Assembly: GCF_022807975.1 (NCBI RefSeq) | Contig: NZ_CP094358.1 | Coordinates: 930,001 to 994,000, forward strand | Length of the DNA: 64,000 nucleotides | Direction: 5' to 3' | From: Abyssalbus ytuae | GTDB taxonomy: Bacteria > Bacteroidota > Bacteroidia > Flavobacteriales > Flavobacteriaceae | Shown: positions 28,042-37,211 of the stretch, piece by piece | Position numbering within the stretch: the stretch's first letter is position 1 | How the letters are laid out: the number at the start of each line of letters is the position of its first letter | The notes under the pieces: model-generated | What the model saw: only the letters and a program-made list of their open reading frames with translations | Told to the model about the DNA's origin: nothing | The model's database searches: none | Translations under genes and position numbers: made by a program

Positions 28042-30153
28042 TCAATCTATTTTAGTAGCAAAACTATTTTGTTTTCCCCAATTTTTGTCAGGTTGAGCAG
28101 ATGTTTCGATTATCATTTCTCCTCCATTGGATATTTCTTTATGTGTAAGCCAGTTTCTTTTTAATTCCTTACCATTTAACCATACTGATTTAATATAATA
28201 GTGATGCGGATGGTAGTTTTTAACCTGAATAACAAACTTCTCTTTATGGGTCCAGTTAATTTCAACTTTTTTAAAAATGGGAGCTGTAATATAATAAGTT
28301 GGTGTACCTACATTTACAGGTGACAAACCCATACTGCGCATCACAAACCATGATGACATTGTTCCCGCATCATCATCCATAGTACGTAAATAGGCTTTGG
28401 GTTTATTTTGATAAATTCGTCCTATATACGGATCTATACCTTTACTGTTATTGTTGAAATACGCCTGCACCATGGTATCCAATAGAATCTGCCGGAACAA
28501 TTTCTGAGATTTCCAGGGTTGTGAAGTTGCATTGTATAAACCCGGAACCTGAAGATCAGGTTGGTTGGCATGATTATAATTATGTTCTGCAAAAAAGAGG
28601 TCTAATTGTTCTGTGAATTTTTCTTCTCCTCCGGTAAGCTGCTTTAATCCTTCAATATCAAATGGCACAAACCAGCGGTATTGCCAGATGGTTCCCTGAT
28701 ATAGTCCACGGGCCTGCATTCTGTCAACATCACCACGGCTTAAATCGGCAAAATCTTTTTTCCAGTGTTCTTTATACTTTTTGGCCTCGCTTAAATAAAC
28801 GTCAGCCAGATTTTTTTCTCCAATAAATCGAAGTATTTCGGACATGGCCCACTTATCATAAGAAGTTTCTAAAGCTTTATCAGGAGAATCGTACTTTAAA
28901 GAATTGGCCTCTTCTACCAACTTATCTTTTATTTCTTTTAAATTAACATCATAACCCTTTTTAACGGCATCCAGTAGCACAACCATTGCATGTTCTGTTC
29001 TAACAGTTGGAGAGGGCTCATGCCTGGTAGCCCATTCCTGTTTACCATATTTATACATATTAGCGATGGACCAAACAATATTTTTATACTTTTCAGGATA
29101 CAATAAAGAGAGCATGGGAAGTTGCTCCCTGTAATTATCCCAAATGGCCCAGCCATTGTAAACAGTATTATTGGCATGTTGAAGCGATCCGTCTATAGCC
29201 CTGTATGAGCCGTTTTTCTCAGAAATTGAATAAGGTGATTGCAATCCCCGGTATAAAAGCGAATAAAATAAATCTATTCTATCCTGCTCACCTTCAACTT
29301 TTACTCTTCCCAGAGTTTTATTCCATTCTCTTTGGGTTTCCACAAACAGATCTCTACTTTCATTTTCCAGAATACGCTGTAAAGCATATTCTTCATTTAC
29401 TGAAGAAAAAGCAATTTCAACCAAGACATTGCTTGAATTCCCGTTTATAAGATATTGATGAACTTCTTTTTTTTCTATTTGATAATCCTGGGGAAAGCGT
29501 ATGGCAAAATAAATTCTATATATACCTCTGCTACAGGTTGTTTCGGTATCTATCCACCCTTTAATTATGTTTCCGGTAACCTGATGTTCCTCGTTTTTAA
29601 ATCTTCCTGACAAAGCAAATGCCAAATCCAGGTACAGTCCGTTTGAAGTTTTGGGAAAATAAAAATGGTGAATTCCATAATTAGCTCCCGCCACCATATC
29701 GGCAATAATTCCATTTTCAAATTCTACACGATAATTTCCCGGTTTGCCATGTTGTTTCTTTTTAATTAGTTTAGTGTCCGGATTTTGGCCTGAAAAAGGT
29801 TTTATCAAAATATTCCCCCCACTACCAGTGCAGCCTACTCCTTCAATACGCGTGTGAGTAAATCCTAAAAATTCTTTTGCATAATATTCATAACCTGTAT
29901 GGATATGAGGATTGGTTTGAGGGCCAATACTCATCATACTAAACGGATAAGAAGCAGAAGGGGACATCTGGCCATGGTCGCCGGAAGTACCCAAAAAAAC
30001 ATTTACTCTTTCACTAGCATTTACCGCCTCCTCCTTTCCTTTTTCTAATGGTTTACAGGAGAAAACTACTAACATCAGAAGTAAAAAAAATACTTTGGTA
30101 TTGAATGAGCTTTCTTTTTTTGGTTTATTATTTTCAGAGTTTAATACATACAT
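28042..30153 (-). CDS. GH92-family glycosidase with Gln in place of the general acid
   Basis: A lipoprotein (VVFSC, Cys33) of 703 residues with the GH92 layout: N-terminal beta-sandwich (VNVFLGTSGDHGQMSPSASYP, HTRIEGVGCTGSGG) and a helical barrel (YNGWAIWDNYREQLPML, DDDAGTMSSWFVMRSMGLSPV). In the motif that normally reads EGNxWQY, this protein has GLYQGTIWQYRW: Gln486 replaces the expected general acid Glu. The second GH92 here (16159-18441) keeps Glu. In a characterised GH92 from Cellulosimicrobium a Gln at this site goes with hydrolysis of mannose-1-phosphate-6-mannose, where the phosphate leaving group needs no acid (from memory). So a phosphomannan-type activity is possible; loss of activity is the alternative. 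It is the last gene of the mutarotase-led operon, 24 bases after GH31. Confidence 0.85.
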   Translation of the reverse strand: MYVLNSENNKPKKESSFNTKVFFLLLMLVVFSCKPLEKGKEEAVNASERVNVFLGTSGDHGQMSPSASYPFSMMSIGPQTNPHIHTGYEYYAKEFLGFTHTRIEGVGCTGSGGNILIKPFSGQNPDTKLIKKKQHGKPGNYRVEFENGIIADMVAGANYGIHHFYFPKTSNGLYLDLAFALSGRFKNEEHQVTGNIIKGWIDTETTCSRGIYRIYFAIRFPQDYQIEKKEVHQYLINGNSSNVLVEIAFSSVNEEYALQRILENESRDLFVETQREWNKTLGRVKVEGEQDRIDLFYSLLYRGLQSPYSISEKNGSYRAIDGSLQHANNTVYNGWAIWDNYREQLPMLSLLYPEKYKNIVWSIANMYKYGKQEWATRHEPSPTVRTEHAMVVLLDAVKKGYDVNLKEIKDKLVEEANSLKYDSPDKALETSYDKWAMSEILRFIGEKNLADVYLSEAKKYKEHWKKDFADLSRGDVDRMQARGLYQGTIWQYRWFVPFDIEGLKQLTGGEEKFTEQLDLFFAEHNYNHANQPDLQVPGLYNATSQPWKSQKLFRQILLDTMVQAYFNNNSKGIDPYIGRIYQNKPKAYLRTMDDDAGTMSSWFVMRSMGLSPVNVGTPTYYITAPIFKKVEINWTHKEKFVIQVKNYHPHHYYIKSVWLNGKELKRNWLTHKEISNGGEMIIETSAQPDKNWGKQNSFATKID

Positions 30154-30177
30154 ATTAACAGATTTAAAACTTTATTT

Positions 30178-32763
30178 TTATTTATCATTCAGGTTATTTA
30201 ATTCTAAATATTCGATAACCGGCCGAACACTTTCCGGTGGCAATGTTGGTATTGAAAGTAATACACCAGCCATAGAACTTTTAAGTGTATTAAGTCTTTC
30301 CATTAGGGTATATGTTTTTTCAGGATAATAAAAAATCCGGTTCGTAATATTACCCACTTCGTAAACGGGATCAGGCAAGGTACCTATCATATTCTTAGAT
30401 GCTACTTCAAATTTTAGTTTTTCTGTTGCCTGTACCACCCTTTTTAAGAAACCCTTATTTCCATTAAAAATTTTTAACTGATCGGCAAAAGAGGTATCAA
30501 ATATCATTTCTATATCTATTTTTTCCGTAACAGGCATTTCAGGAATTTCTACAGATACTGTTAATTCCCTGCTCAAATAATTAGCTTTTACAGTTTTTCC
30601 GTTAATAATTACGGCTTGTGGCAATGTTGAATTTAATAACTTTAACTCAAAAGCTTGTTTTTGGGGCATCCCGTTATAATATCCTGTAGCCGGGTTAATA
30701 GTTATTTTCATAGTCCTATCACTGGTATTTTCACGTATAACAGTTCTGGTTGAAAAACTACCTTTTTGATACTCATTGGTAGCTTCATCATCACCATATA
30801 ATTCTGTTTTGGCCCTTGAAGTACCCGGAATAAAAGAAATTACCTGAACCGCTGGTTTTTCCTGAAGGTTTTTCACCTCCGGATTCATATGAATAATAGA
30901 TCCTGCTTTTATAAAAAAGGGTATTTCTTCTTGTGAATAAAAACGTTCTACTTCCCTGTTACCTTGTAGTAAAGTACCAGAATGGTATTCAAACCAATCT
31001 CCTTCCGGAAGCCATATCTTTTTTGAAGCTAACCAGTTCAACTTTGATAAGGGAGTAGTAACCGGAGATACTAATATATCGTCACCAAACATATATTGGC
31101 CTTTATAAGTATAAGCTTTTTCCTTCTCAGGATAATCGTAGTACATTGGCCGGCAAACAGATATTCCTGTTTTATAGGCTTGAAAAGCAGTATGATATAT
31201 ATAGGGGGCAAGAGTATATCTAAGCTTAATGGCGCCTCTCATATCATGAAAATATTGAGGAAACATCCAAAACCGGCGTTCTATCTCAGATATTTTAGAG
31301 GAGTGTGTGCGCAAAATAGGACTAAATACTCCGTATTGTATCCACCGTAAATATAATTCTCCATCAGTAGGACCGTTATTTGAAAAATGGCCTCCGATAT
31401 CATGGCTCCAATATCCGTATCCTACGTTAGATGCTGTGGAAGTAAAATAGGGTAAAAAGTCCAATGATTCCCAACTGGAATAAGTATCTCCTGAGAAACC
31501 AACCTGATAGCGGTGATTTCCCATTCCTCCCCACCTGTGAAATAATAACGGGCGCTGTTCCTTTTTTTCCATATTTGTAAAAAAAGTATAATTAAGCCAC
31601 CATGTATTACTGAGGTTTTTAAAGTTTTTATCTTCGAGATATTGTTGCCAATCTAGCCACCAGAAATCTACTCCCCATTCTTCCATAGGTTTGAGGATTA
31701 CATCAAAATAAGTTTTTGCCCATTTTTTATCGGACATATTGAAAGGAATGTATTCCTTTTTGGAAGTATCAAAACCATATACTCCGGCAAATTCTTCATA
31801 GTGTTTTTCCATATTGGATATTCCCGATGCAGGATGTAAATTCAAAGCAGTCTTTAAATGTTGTTTATTAGTCCATGCCATAAACTTCTGCGGTTCCGGA
31901 AACAGATCTTTGTTCCATGTATATCCTGTCCATCCTTTTAATTCGCCCATAGGGTCTCTTTCGTTAAGACCGTATGTATAATGCCAATCCATATCAATTA
32001 CCAATACATCTATAGGAATACCAAACCCTTTTATATCTTTTATCAATTCTCTAAATTCATTATCGTTGTAAGTCCAGTAACGGGACCACCAATATCCAAA
32101 TGCAAACTTGGGAGGCAACGGAATTTTTCCTGCTACTTTAGTGTAATCATTTAATGCTTTTTTATAATCATTTCCATAGGCAAAAAGATACCAGTCGATA
32201 GCTGTGGAATCTGTTCGTTGTGTTACCCAGTTCCAATCTACCGAACCATCAAATAAATTAGTTTTACTGTCATCTACCAAGGCCCAACCGCTGCGGGATA
32301 GTATACCTTGTTCAAGATGTTTTTCATAGTCCCAGCCCCGTGCATGATCAAGTGTTCTTAAAGTTCCTTTAAGATTCAAAGTATCTTTGGTTCCTGGTGT
32401 CCAAAGTATTTTTTTATGCTTGCTACCTTCAATCCTTACGAAAAGGTTCTCAGCATGAAAAGGGTTGCCATCATTTGTGTATTTTAGTAATAGCTTATCG
32501 GTTTTGAGGATGATCTCTTTGCCTTTTTCCCTTTTTGTAAACTTTGGTACGGGGAGGTTTCTGTTTATAAATACCAGGGAGGCTTTGTCTTCAAATTTTC
32601 CAGACTGGGAATATTCCATACGGATCATTTCAGGAGTTAGCACCGTGAATCGTGCGTTACCCCAAACGATAGTGGAAGCAGGATTAGCTACCGGATTTTG
32701 TTGAGGAAATACGGCTATGGACCAACCTGATATTAAAAAGAAAAATAAAACATGTAATTTCAT
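30178..32763 (-). CDS. GH31 family alpha-glycosidase, secreted
   Basis: A retaining alpha-glycosidase of clan GH-D-like fold; family activities include alpha-glucosidase, alpha-xylosidase and alpha-galactosidase, and specificity cannot be fixed here. The 861-residue protein has a signal peptide ending near IAVFPQ (residue 21), an N-terminal beta-sandwich, then the catalytic barrel: PPKFAFGYWWSRYW, DVLVIDMDWH, the nucleophile in VDFWWLDWQ (Asp371), HRWGGMG, the acid/base in GFSGDT (Asp426) and YWSHDIGGH. C-terminal beta domains follow, with a helical tail of about 70 residues (EVASKNMIGTLPDPVYEVGN) not usual for the family. The gene lies 10 bases after GH3 and 24 before GH92. Confidence 0.9.
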   Translation of the reverse strand: MKLHVLFFFLISGWSIAVFPQQNPVANPASTIVWGNARFTVLTPEMIRMEYSQSGKFEDKASLVFINRNLPVPKFTKREKGKEIILKTDKLLLKYTNDGNPFHAENLFVRIEGSKHKKILWTPGTKDTLNLKGTLRTLDHARGWDYEKHLEQGILSRSGWALVDDSKTNLFDGSVDWNWVTQRTDSTAIDWYLFAYGNDYKKALNDYTKVAGKIPLPPKFAFGYWWSRYWTYNDNEFRELIKDIKGFGIPIDVLVIDMDWHYTYGLNERDPMGELKGWTGYTWNKDLFPEPQKFMAWTNKQHLKTALNLHPASGISNMEKHYEEFAGVYGFDTSKKEYIPFNMSDKKWAKTYFDVILKPMEEWGVDFWWLDWQQYLEDKNFKNLSNTWWLNYTFFTNMEKKEQRPLLFHRWGGMGNHRYQVGFSGDTYSSWESLDFLPYFTSTASNVGYGYWSHDIGGHFSNNGPTDGELYLRWIQYGVFSPILRTHSSKISEIERRFWMFPQYFHDMRGAIKLRYTLAPYIYHTAFQAYKTGISVCRPMYYDYPEKEKAYTYKGQYMFGDDILVSPVTTPLSKLNWLASKKIWLPEGDWFEYHSGTLLQGNREVERFYSQEEIPFFIKAGSIIHMNPEVKNLQEKPAVQVISFIPGTSRAKTELYGDDEATNEYQKGSFSTRTVIRENTSDRTMKITINPATGYYNGMPQKQAFELKLLNSTLPQAVIINGKTVKANYLSRELTVSVEIPEMPVTEKIDIEMIFDTSFADQLKIFNGNKGFLKRVVQATEKLKFEVASKNMIGTLPDPVYEVGNITNRIFYYPEKTYTLMERLNTLKSSMAGVLLSIPTLPPESVRPVIEYLELNNLNDK

Positions 32764-32773
32764 TTGAAAATAA

Positions 32774-34870
32774 TTATTTTATGTTCACCTCTTTATGAAG
32801 CTTAATATTTCTTGAAGATGATCCGACAAGAATATTATACTTTCCCGGTTCTGCTTTCCATCCCTTTGAATCAACATCCCAATACGAAAACGAACGTTTA
32901 TCCAGTTTCATTTCTATTTTTTTTGATTCACCCGGTTTCAGGTAAACTTTTGTGAAGCCTTTCAACTCTTTTTCCGGTCTTGGTACGGTAGCTTCAACAT
33001 CAGACACATACACCTGTACCACTTCTGCCCCGGCAACGCTTCCTGTATTTTTAACTTCAACAGATATCACCACCGGTTGATCAGCTATAAATGAGTTAGG
33101 GGTAACTTTAAGTTTTTTGTATGAAAATGCAGAATAAGATAATCCGAATCCAAACGGAAATAAGGGTTCTATCTTTTTTGAATCATGCCATCTATACCCT
33201 ACAAAAATTCCTTCTTTATAATGCACATTATATACAGGATGTTCGTGTTCCGGTGTAGTATCTGTCAGTTCTTCACCATTAGGAAGATAAGGATAGCCGG
33301 GAGTATCTTCAAAGCGTTTTTCAATGGATATGGGCAATTTGCCTGAAGGATTTACTTTCCCGGATAAAATTTCAGCAAGAGCAATATTTCCGGTTTGACC
33401 GGGATACCAACAATACAATATCGCGGCAGCTTTGGGTGCCCAATTTGTCATATGAATACCGGATCCCGAATTTACAATAACCACTGTATTTTTATTGGCT
33501 TCTACTATTTTAAGAATCAAGTTTTCATCTTTGTCAGGCAGAGTAAAGGGTCTGTCTGAACCTTCTTCGTCAAAAGTTCCTGTGCTCACTAATACGATAT
33601 CTGCCTTTTTCAACTCATCTATATCCGGATTTTCTATATATTGAATGCGGTTTCCAAATTCTTTTTTTAATGCATCTAATAAAATAATATTGTTATATCC
33701 TTTTACAAAAGCTGCTCCTCCGCCTCTTGCCATTTTATCAACATATTTACCCGTAACCAGAATTTTAGACGTGCCATTTTTTGATATTGGAAGAATATCC
33801 TGAGAATTTTTCAGTAAAACTATACCTTCTCTTGCTGTTTTTAATGCAACCTGCTCATGATTATCATAGTTAATTTTCGCTTTTATTTCACTTTTGTAAT
33901 CATCGTAAAGGTTCATCGCAAAACAAGTTCGCAAAATACTCTTCGCCATACGGTCTATATCTGATTTCAATATTTTGCCCTCTTCTACATCTTTCTTTAT
34001 TTCTTTTAATGCGGTAGCCCACGGCATCTCCAAATCAAGGCCGGATCTTGTAACTTTCTCTCCATTGTAAACCGACCACCAGTCGCTCATAACGAGCCAT
34101 TTAAAACCCAAATCTTTTCTAAGCAATTTATTTATTACATAATTACTTTCACCACACCACTCACCATTAATCTGATTATAAGCAGCCATAACAGCCATTG
34201 CGCCTGCATCTATTCCTGCTTCAAATGCAGGCATATATATTTCATGCAGGGTACGTTCATCTACTACCGTATTGCTTCGCCTGCGTTTAAACTCTGTTTG
34301 GTTTCCAAGAAAATGTTTAAGTGTTGCAACAGTTCCTGTACTCTGAAGGCCTATCACATAGTTTTCTATGATTCGTGCAGCTAGAAAAGGATCTTCTCCA
34401 AAATATTCAAAATTCCTGCCGCATTGCGATATACGGTATATGTTCATACCAGGCCCGAGTAGAAAACGTATCTTCCCGGCTCTGCACTCTTCTCCAATGC
34501 TTCTTGCATAATCATAGGCAATATCAGTATTCCAGGTTGATGCCAGTAAAATTGGCGCAGGAAAGGCGGTAGATTTTTCTATACCTACATTCCATTTAAT
34601 TTTACCTTGTTCATCCCAGGCAAGACGTACCCCCTGGGTAGCATCTGCCGTGGTTACTGACGGAATATTAAAGCGCTTTAAACCTCTGATGAGCATATCG
34701 TCACCAGCCAGTAATTCTACTTTTTCTTCAAGGGTCATTTGCTGCAAAATTACTTTTGCTCTTTTATCGGCCTCTTCATAACTTACAGGCGGGAAAAAGG
34801 GGTTTGTTTGACCATAATTGTTAAAAATAATCAGGCTTAAAATTAAGGTAACCAATGTTCTTAATGTCAT
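32774..34870 (-). CDS. GH3 family beta-glycosidase, secreted
   Basis: A retaining exo-beta-glycosidase (beta-glucosidase, beta-xylosidase or similar). I start at ATG 34870 (MTLRTLVTLILSLIIFNNYGQ, a good signal peptide) rather than 34903, giving 698 residues. The (beta/alpha)8 domain carries LKHFLGNQ and the nucleophile in VMSDWWSVY (Asp263 here); the alpha/beta sandwich has GTFDEEGSDRPF, the usual EGxDR region of the acid/base loop; a fibronectin-III-like domain closes the protein (VKNTGSVAGAEVVQVYVSD, ELKGFTKVYLKPGESK). All key residues are present and length is normal. It lies in the mutarotase-led operon, 120 bases after the GH127-like gene. Confidence 0.92.
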   Translation of the reverse strand: MTLRTLVTLILSLIIFNNYGQTNPFFPPVSYEEADKRAKVILQQMTLEEKVELLAGDDMLIRGLKRFNIPSVTTADATQGVRLAWDEQGKIKWNVGIEKSTAFPAPILLASTWNTDIAYDYARSIGEECRAGKIRFLLGPGMNIYRISQCGRNFEYFGEDPFLAARIIENYVIGLQSTGTVATLKHFLGNQTEFKRRRSNTVVDERTLHEIYMPAFEAGIDAGAMAVMAAYNQINGEWCGESNYVINKLLRKDLGFKWLVMSDWWSVYNGEKVTRSGLDLEMPWATALKEIKKDVEEGKILKSDIDRMAKSILRTCFAMNLYDDYKSEIKAKINYDNHEQVALKTAREGIVLLKNSQDILPISKNGTSKILVTGKYVDKMARGGGAAFVKGYNNIILLDALKKEFGNRIQYIENPDIDELKKADIVLVSTGTFDEEGSDRPFTLPDKDENLILKIVEANKNTVVIVNSGSGIHMTNWAPKAAAILYCWYPGQTGNIALAEILSGKVNPSGKLPISIEKRFEDTPGYPYLPNGEELTDTTPEHEHPVYNVHYKEGIFVGYRWHDSKKIEPLFPFGFGLSYSAFSYKKLKVTPNSFIADQPVVISVEVKNTGSVAGAEVVQVYVSDVEATVPRPEKELKGFTKVYLKPGESKKIEMKLDKRSFSYWDVDSKGWKAEPGKYNILVGSSSRNIKLHKEVNIK

Positions 34871-34990
34871 TATATTATAGTTAAAATGAGAAGTTGAAGA
34901 CATATGAAATTTTATATATTCTGCTTATCATCTCAGTAAATATTGTAAATAGAATGCCTGGTTTAAAACTCAGATTAAAAATTTTATTTT

Positions 34991-37168
34991 TCATTTTATT
35001 TTTAATTCCCACTTGTTTGCATTTGTCTCTTTGCCTATGACTGGAAAAGCAGATATTCTCAACCTCGCCGCCCCCATAGGAATAAGTTCAACGGTTTCTT
35101 CTTCCTGGGTAGAAAGTACAGGACTATCCTGTAACTCTCCAGCCAAACCAAATTGATCTATTGTCCATTCAGGAATTTTTTTTGCTTTTACTTTTATAAT
35201 AAAAGGCACTTCGTTTACGGTAAAAGGGAAATTGCTTTCCGGCCATTTCTTTTTTTCAATTGTAAACGATTCTTCCGGGTTATCCTCATTTAAAACCAAT
35301 CCGTAATTCCATGCTGTAGAAGGATAAATTTCATAGGAAGGCCACTTTTCTTTATTAACTCCTTCCTGCCATTTAGAATCGCCTATGGCTGTTTTATCAC
35401 TTTCTTTCTTTACATAGTTTTCTCCTATGTTGAGACTAAAAGTAAGTGGCCCATAATTAACACTTACACTATTATGATTTCTTTCCCATTTTTTTACTTT
35501 CAATTTTTTTGGTAAGGATAAAGTTACCACATCCCCATCTTTCCATTTTCGGTCAATACGGATATATTTTCCGGATTCAGCAGGTATTTCAACTTCTTTA
35601 TCGTTAATTTTCAACTTCTTTTTATCACTCCATGAAGGAATACGGAGATAAAGCGGAAAATGAACTTCTCCTTCCGGAACAGTCAATACAAATTTGAGAT
35701 CTTCTTCAAAAGGATAGTGGGTATTTGAAACAATTTCTATTTCTTTATTATCAGCTACCCTTGCTTTTACTTCTGAAGGCACATATAAAACGGCCGCTAA
35801 CCCATTATCGGGAGTGGCCATCCATGCATTTTCAACCAAATAAGGCCACCCTTGTCCGTGATTGTGCTGACAGCACCTTGAACTAAACGGATTCATCATT
35901 AGAAACGGTCCCTGATTCATAATTCCCGGCCTATGATTTTTATCATCATTAAGGACCATATTGGGGCTTGTAATATATCGAAGGGATTTTAAATCAGGCA
36001 TCATGGTAGCGGGCAGGGTATTAAATGCCACTTCTTCTACATGATCTGCCCAAAAGGTATCTCCGGTAATTCGTAAAAGATGTTCATCAGAATTCATTTG
36101 CTCCACTACACCACAGGTTTCAATTCCTTGTCTCGGATCATCATAACCGGGGCGGGCATTTTCATCAGCTCCAAACATTCCTCCGGGAACCTGGCCAAAA
36201 TATTTTCGTATGATATGAAAATTTTCATAAGTGGCCTCAAGATCATTATCATTATGGCTGAGCTGATAATATTGTGCAGATTCCCGGAAACACTGAGCCA
36301 CATTTACATTATGCCAATCTACCAGGTTTGAATACCAATCTGGCCAGTCGGTACTCTCTCTCTTTTCTTTCCAGTTATGAATGTCTTCAAGGGAATTGTC
36401 TCTTTTACTCCATGGAGCTGTATTTTTATGAATTTTTTCGGCCAGATCCAAAAGCCATTTTTCTCCTGTCCGATTGTAAAGCCATATGACACTATAGAGG
36501 TTGTCGCCTCCCCTAATTCTCTGCCAGTAATGGATTTTAGAAAGAAACAGTTCATCAGGTACACTCAACTGATATTTAAAATATTCAGACATCATCTCTA
36601 AAACCCTGCCGTCGTTGGTGTATTCATAATATGACTGCAAGCAGTATAGCATAATCATATTAGCCCAGAAATCCTGTGAACCATCTTCACCTATCCTCAC
36701 AGGACCAAAATTTCCGTCCGGTCGCTGGCTGGCAATGGCCGCTTCAATCCATTTCTTTGTTTCCTCAAGCATTTTTTCATCCTGAAGAACATAGGCAGTG
36801 TTACCATAACCTTTCAACCAGTATGGTACTTCTTCCCATCCCCCGGTTCCTTTTCCATCATCAGATAACCACGCATTGTTTTCATTCTGAAGCCATGCAC
36901 TGATTTCGTTAAGATGTCCCATAAGCCCTCCGGCCTGCCTTTGTAAAATAACTTCCATCCAGTTTTCAGGTTTTATCTGACCTACCGGAAGTTTAATCAA
37001 AACATTTGGTTTCAGGGGTTTTTTATTGCTTATATAATTAATATTAACAGACCCCGTGTCGGGTATTTTAACAATTGATATGGTTTCCTGTACTGTTTCA
37101 ACGGGGTTGCAGGATATCAAAATTGTAAAAAGTATAAAACCAAAGACGATTTTAAAAAAACTTTTCAT
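34991..37168 (-). CDS. GH127-superfamily (DUF1680) glycosidase, lipoprotein
   Basis: DUF1680 enzymes include beta-L-arabinofuranosidases (GH127/GH146) and, in marine bacteria, 3,6-anhydro-D-galactosidases of carrageenan breakdown. I start at ATG 37168 (MKSFFKIVFGFILFTILISC, lipoprotein signal); the longer frame from 37237 would overlap the preceding gene. The 725-residue protein has GGWEEVPYWLKGYGN, a Glu-x-Cys site (GIETCGVVEQM, Glu350 and Cys352 here) and a Cys pair (SRCCQHNHGQGWPYLVEN, Cys432/Cys433). These match the zinc-binding, cysteine-nucleophile arrangement of GH127 by order and spacing, although the usual CCPPN reads CCQHN. Substrate remains open. Gap to the preceding gene 43 bases. 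Confidence 0.8.
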   Translation of the reverse strand: MKSFFKIVFGFILFTILISCNPVETVQETISIVKIPDTGSVNINYISNKKPLKPNVLIKLPVGQIKPENWMEVILQRQAGGLMGHLNEISAWLQNENNAWLSDDGKGTGGWEEVPYWLKGYGNTAYVLQDEKMLEETKKWIEAAIASQRPDGNFGPVRIGEDGSQDFWANMIMLYCLQSYYEYTNDGRVLEMMSEYFKYQLSVPDELFLSKIHYWQRIRGGDNLYSVIWLYNRTGEKWLLDLAEKIHKNTAPWSKRDNSLEDIHNWKEKRESTDWPDWYSNLVDWHNVNVAQCFRESAQYYQLSHNDNDLEATYENFHIIRKYFGQVPGGMFGADENARPGYDDPRQGIETCGVVEQMNSDEHLLRITGDTFWADHVEEVAFNTLPATMMPDLKSLRYITSPNMVLNDDKNHRPGIMNQGPFLMMNPFSSRCCQHNHGQGWPYLVENAWMATPDNGLAAVLYVPSEVKARVADNKEIEIVSNTHYPFEEDLKFVLTVPEGEVHFPLYLRIPSWSDKKKLKINDKEVEIPAESGKYIRIDRKWKDGDVVTLSLPKKLKVKKWERNHNSVSVNYGPLTFSLNIGENYVKKESDKTAIGDSKWQEGVNKEKWPSYEIYPSTAWNYGLVLNEDNPEESFTIEKKKWPESNFPFTVNEVPFIIKVKAKKIPEWTIDQFGLAGELQDSPVLSTQEEETVELIPMGAARLRISAFPVIGKETNANKWELKIK

Positions 37169-37211
37169 CAGAAAGTTTTGATTTAAATTACTACATCTCA
37201 TAAGTTCTTCA

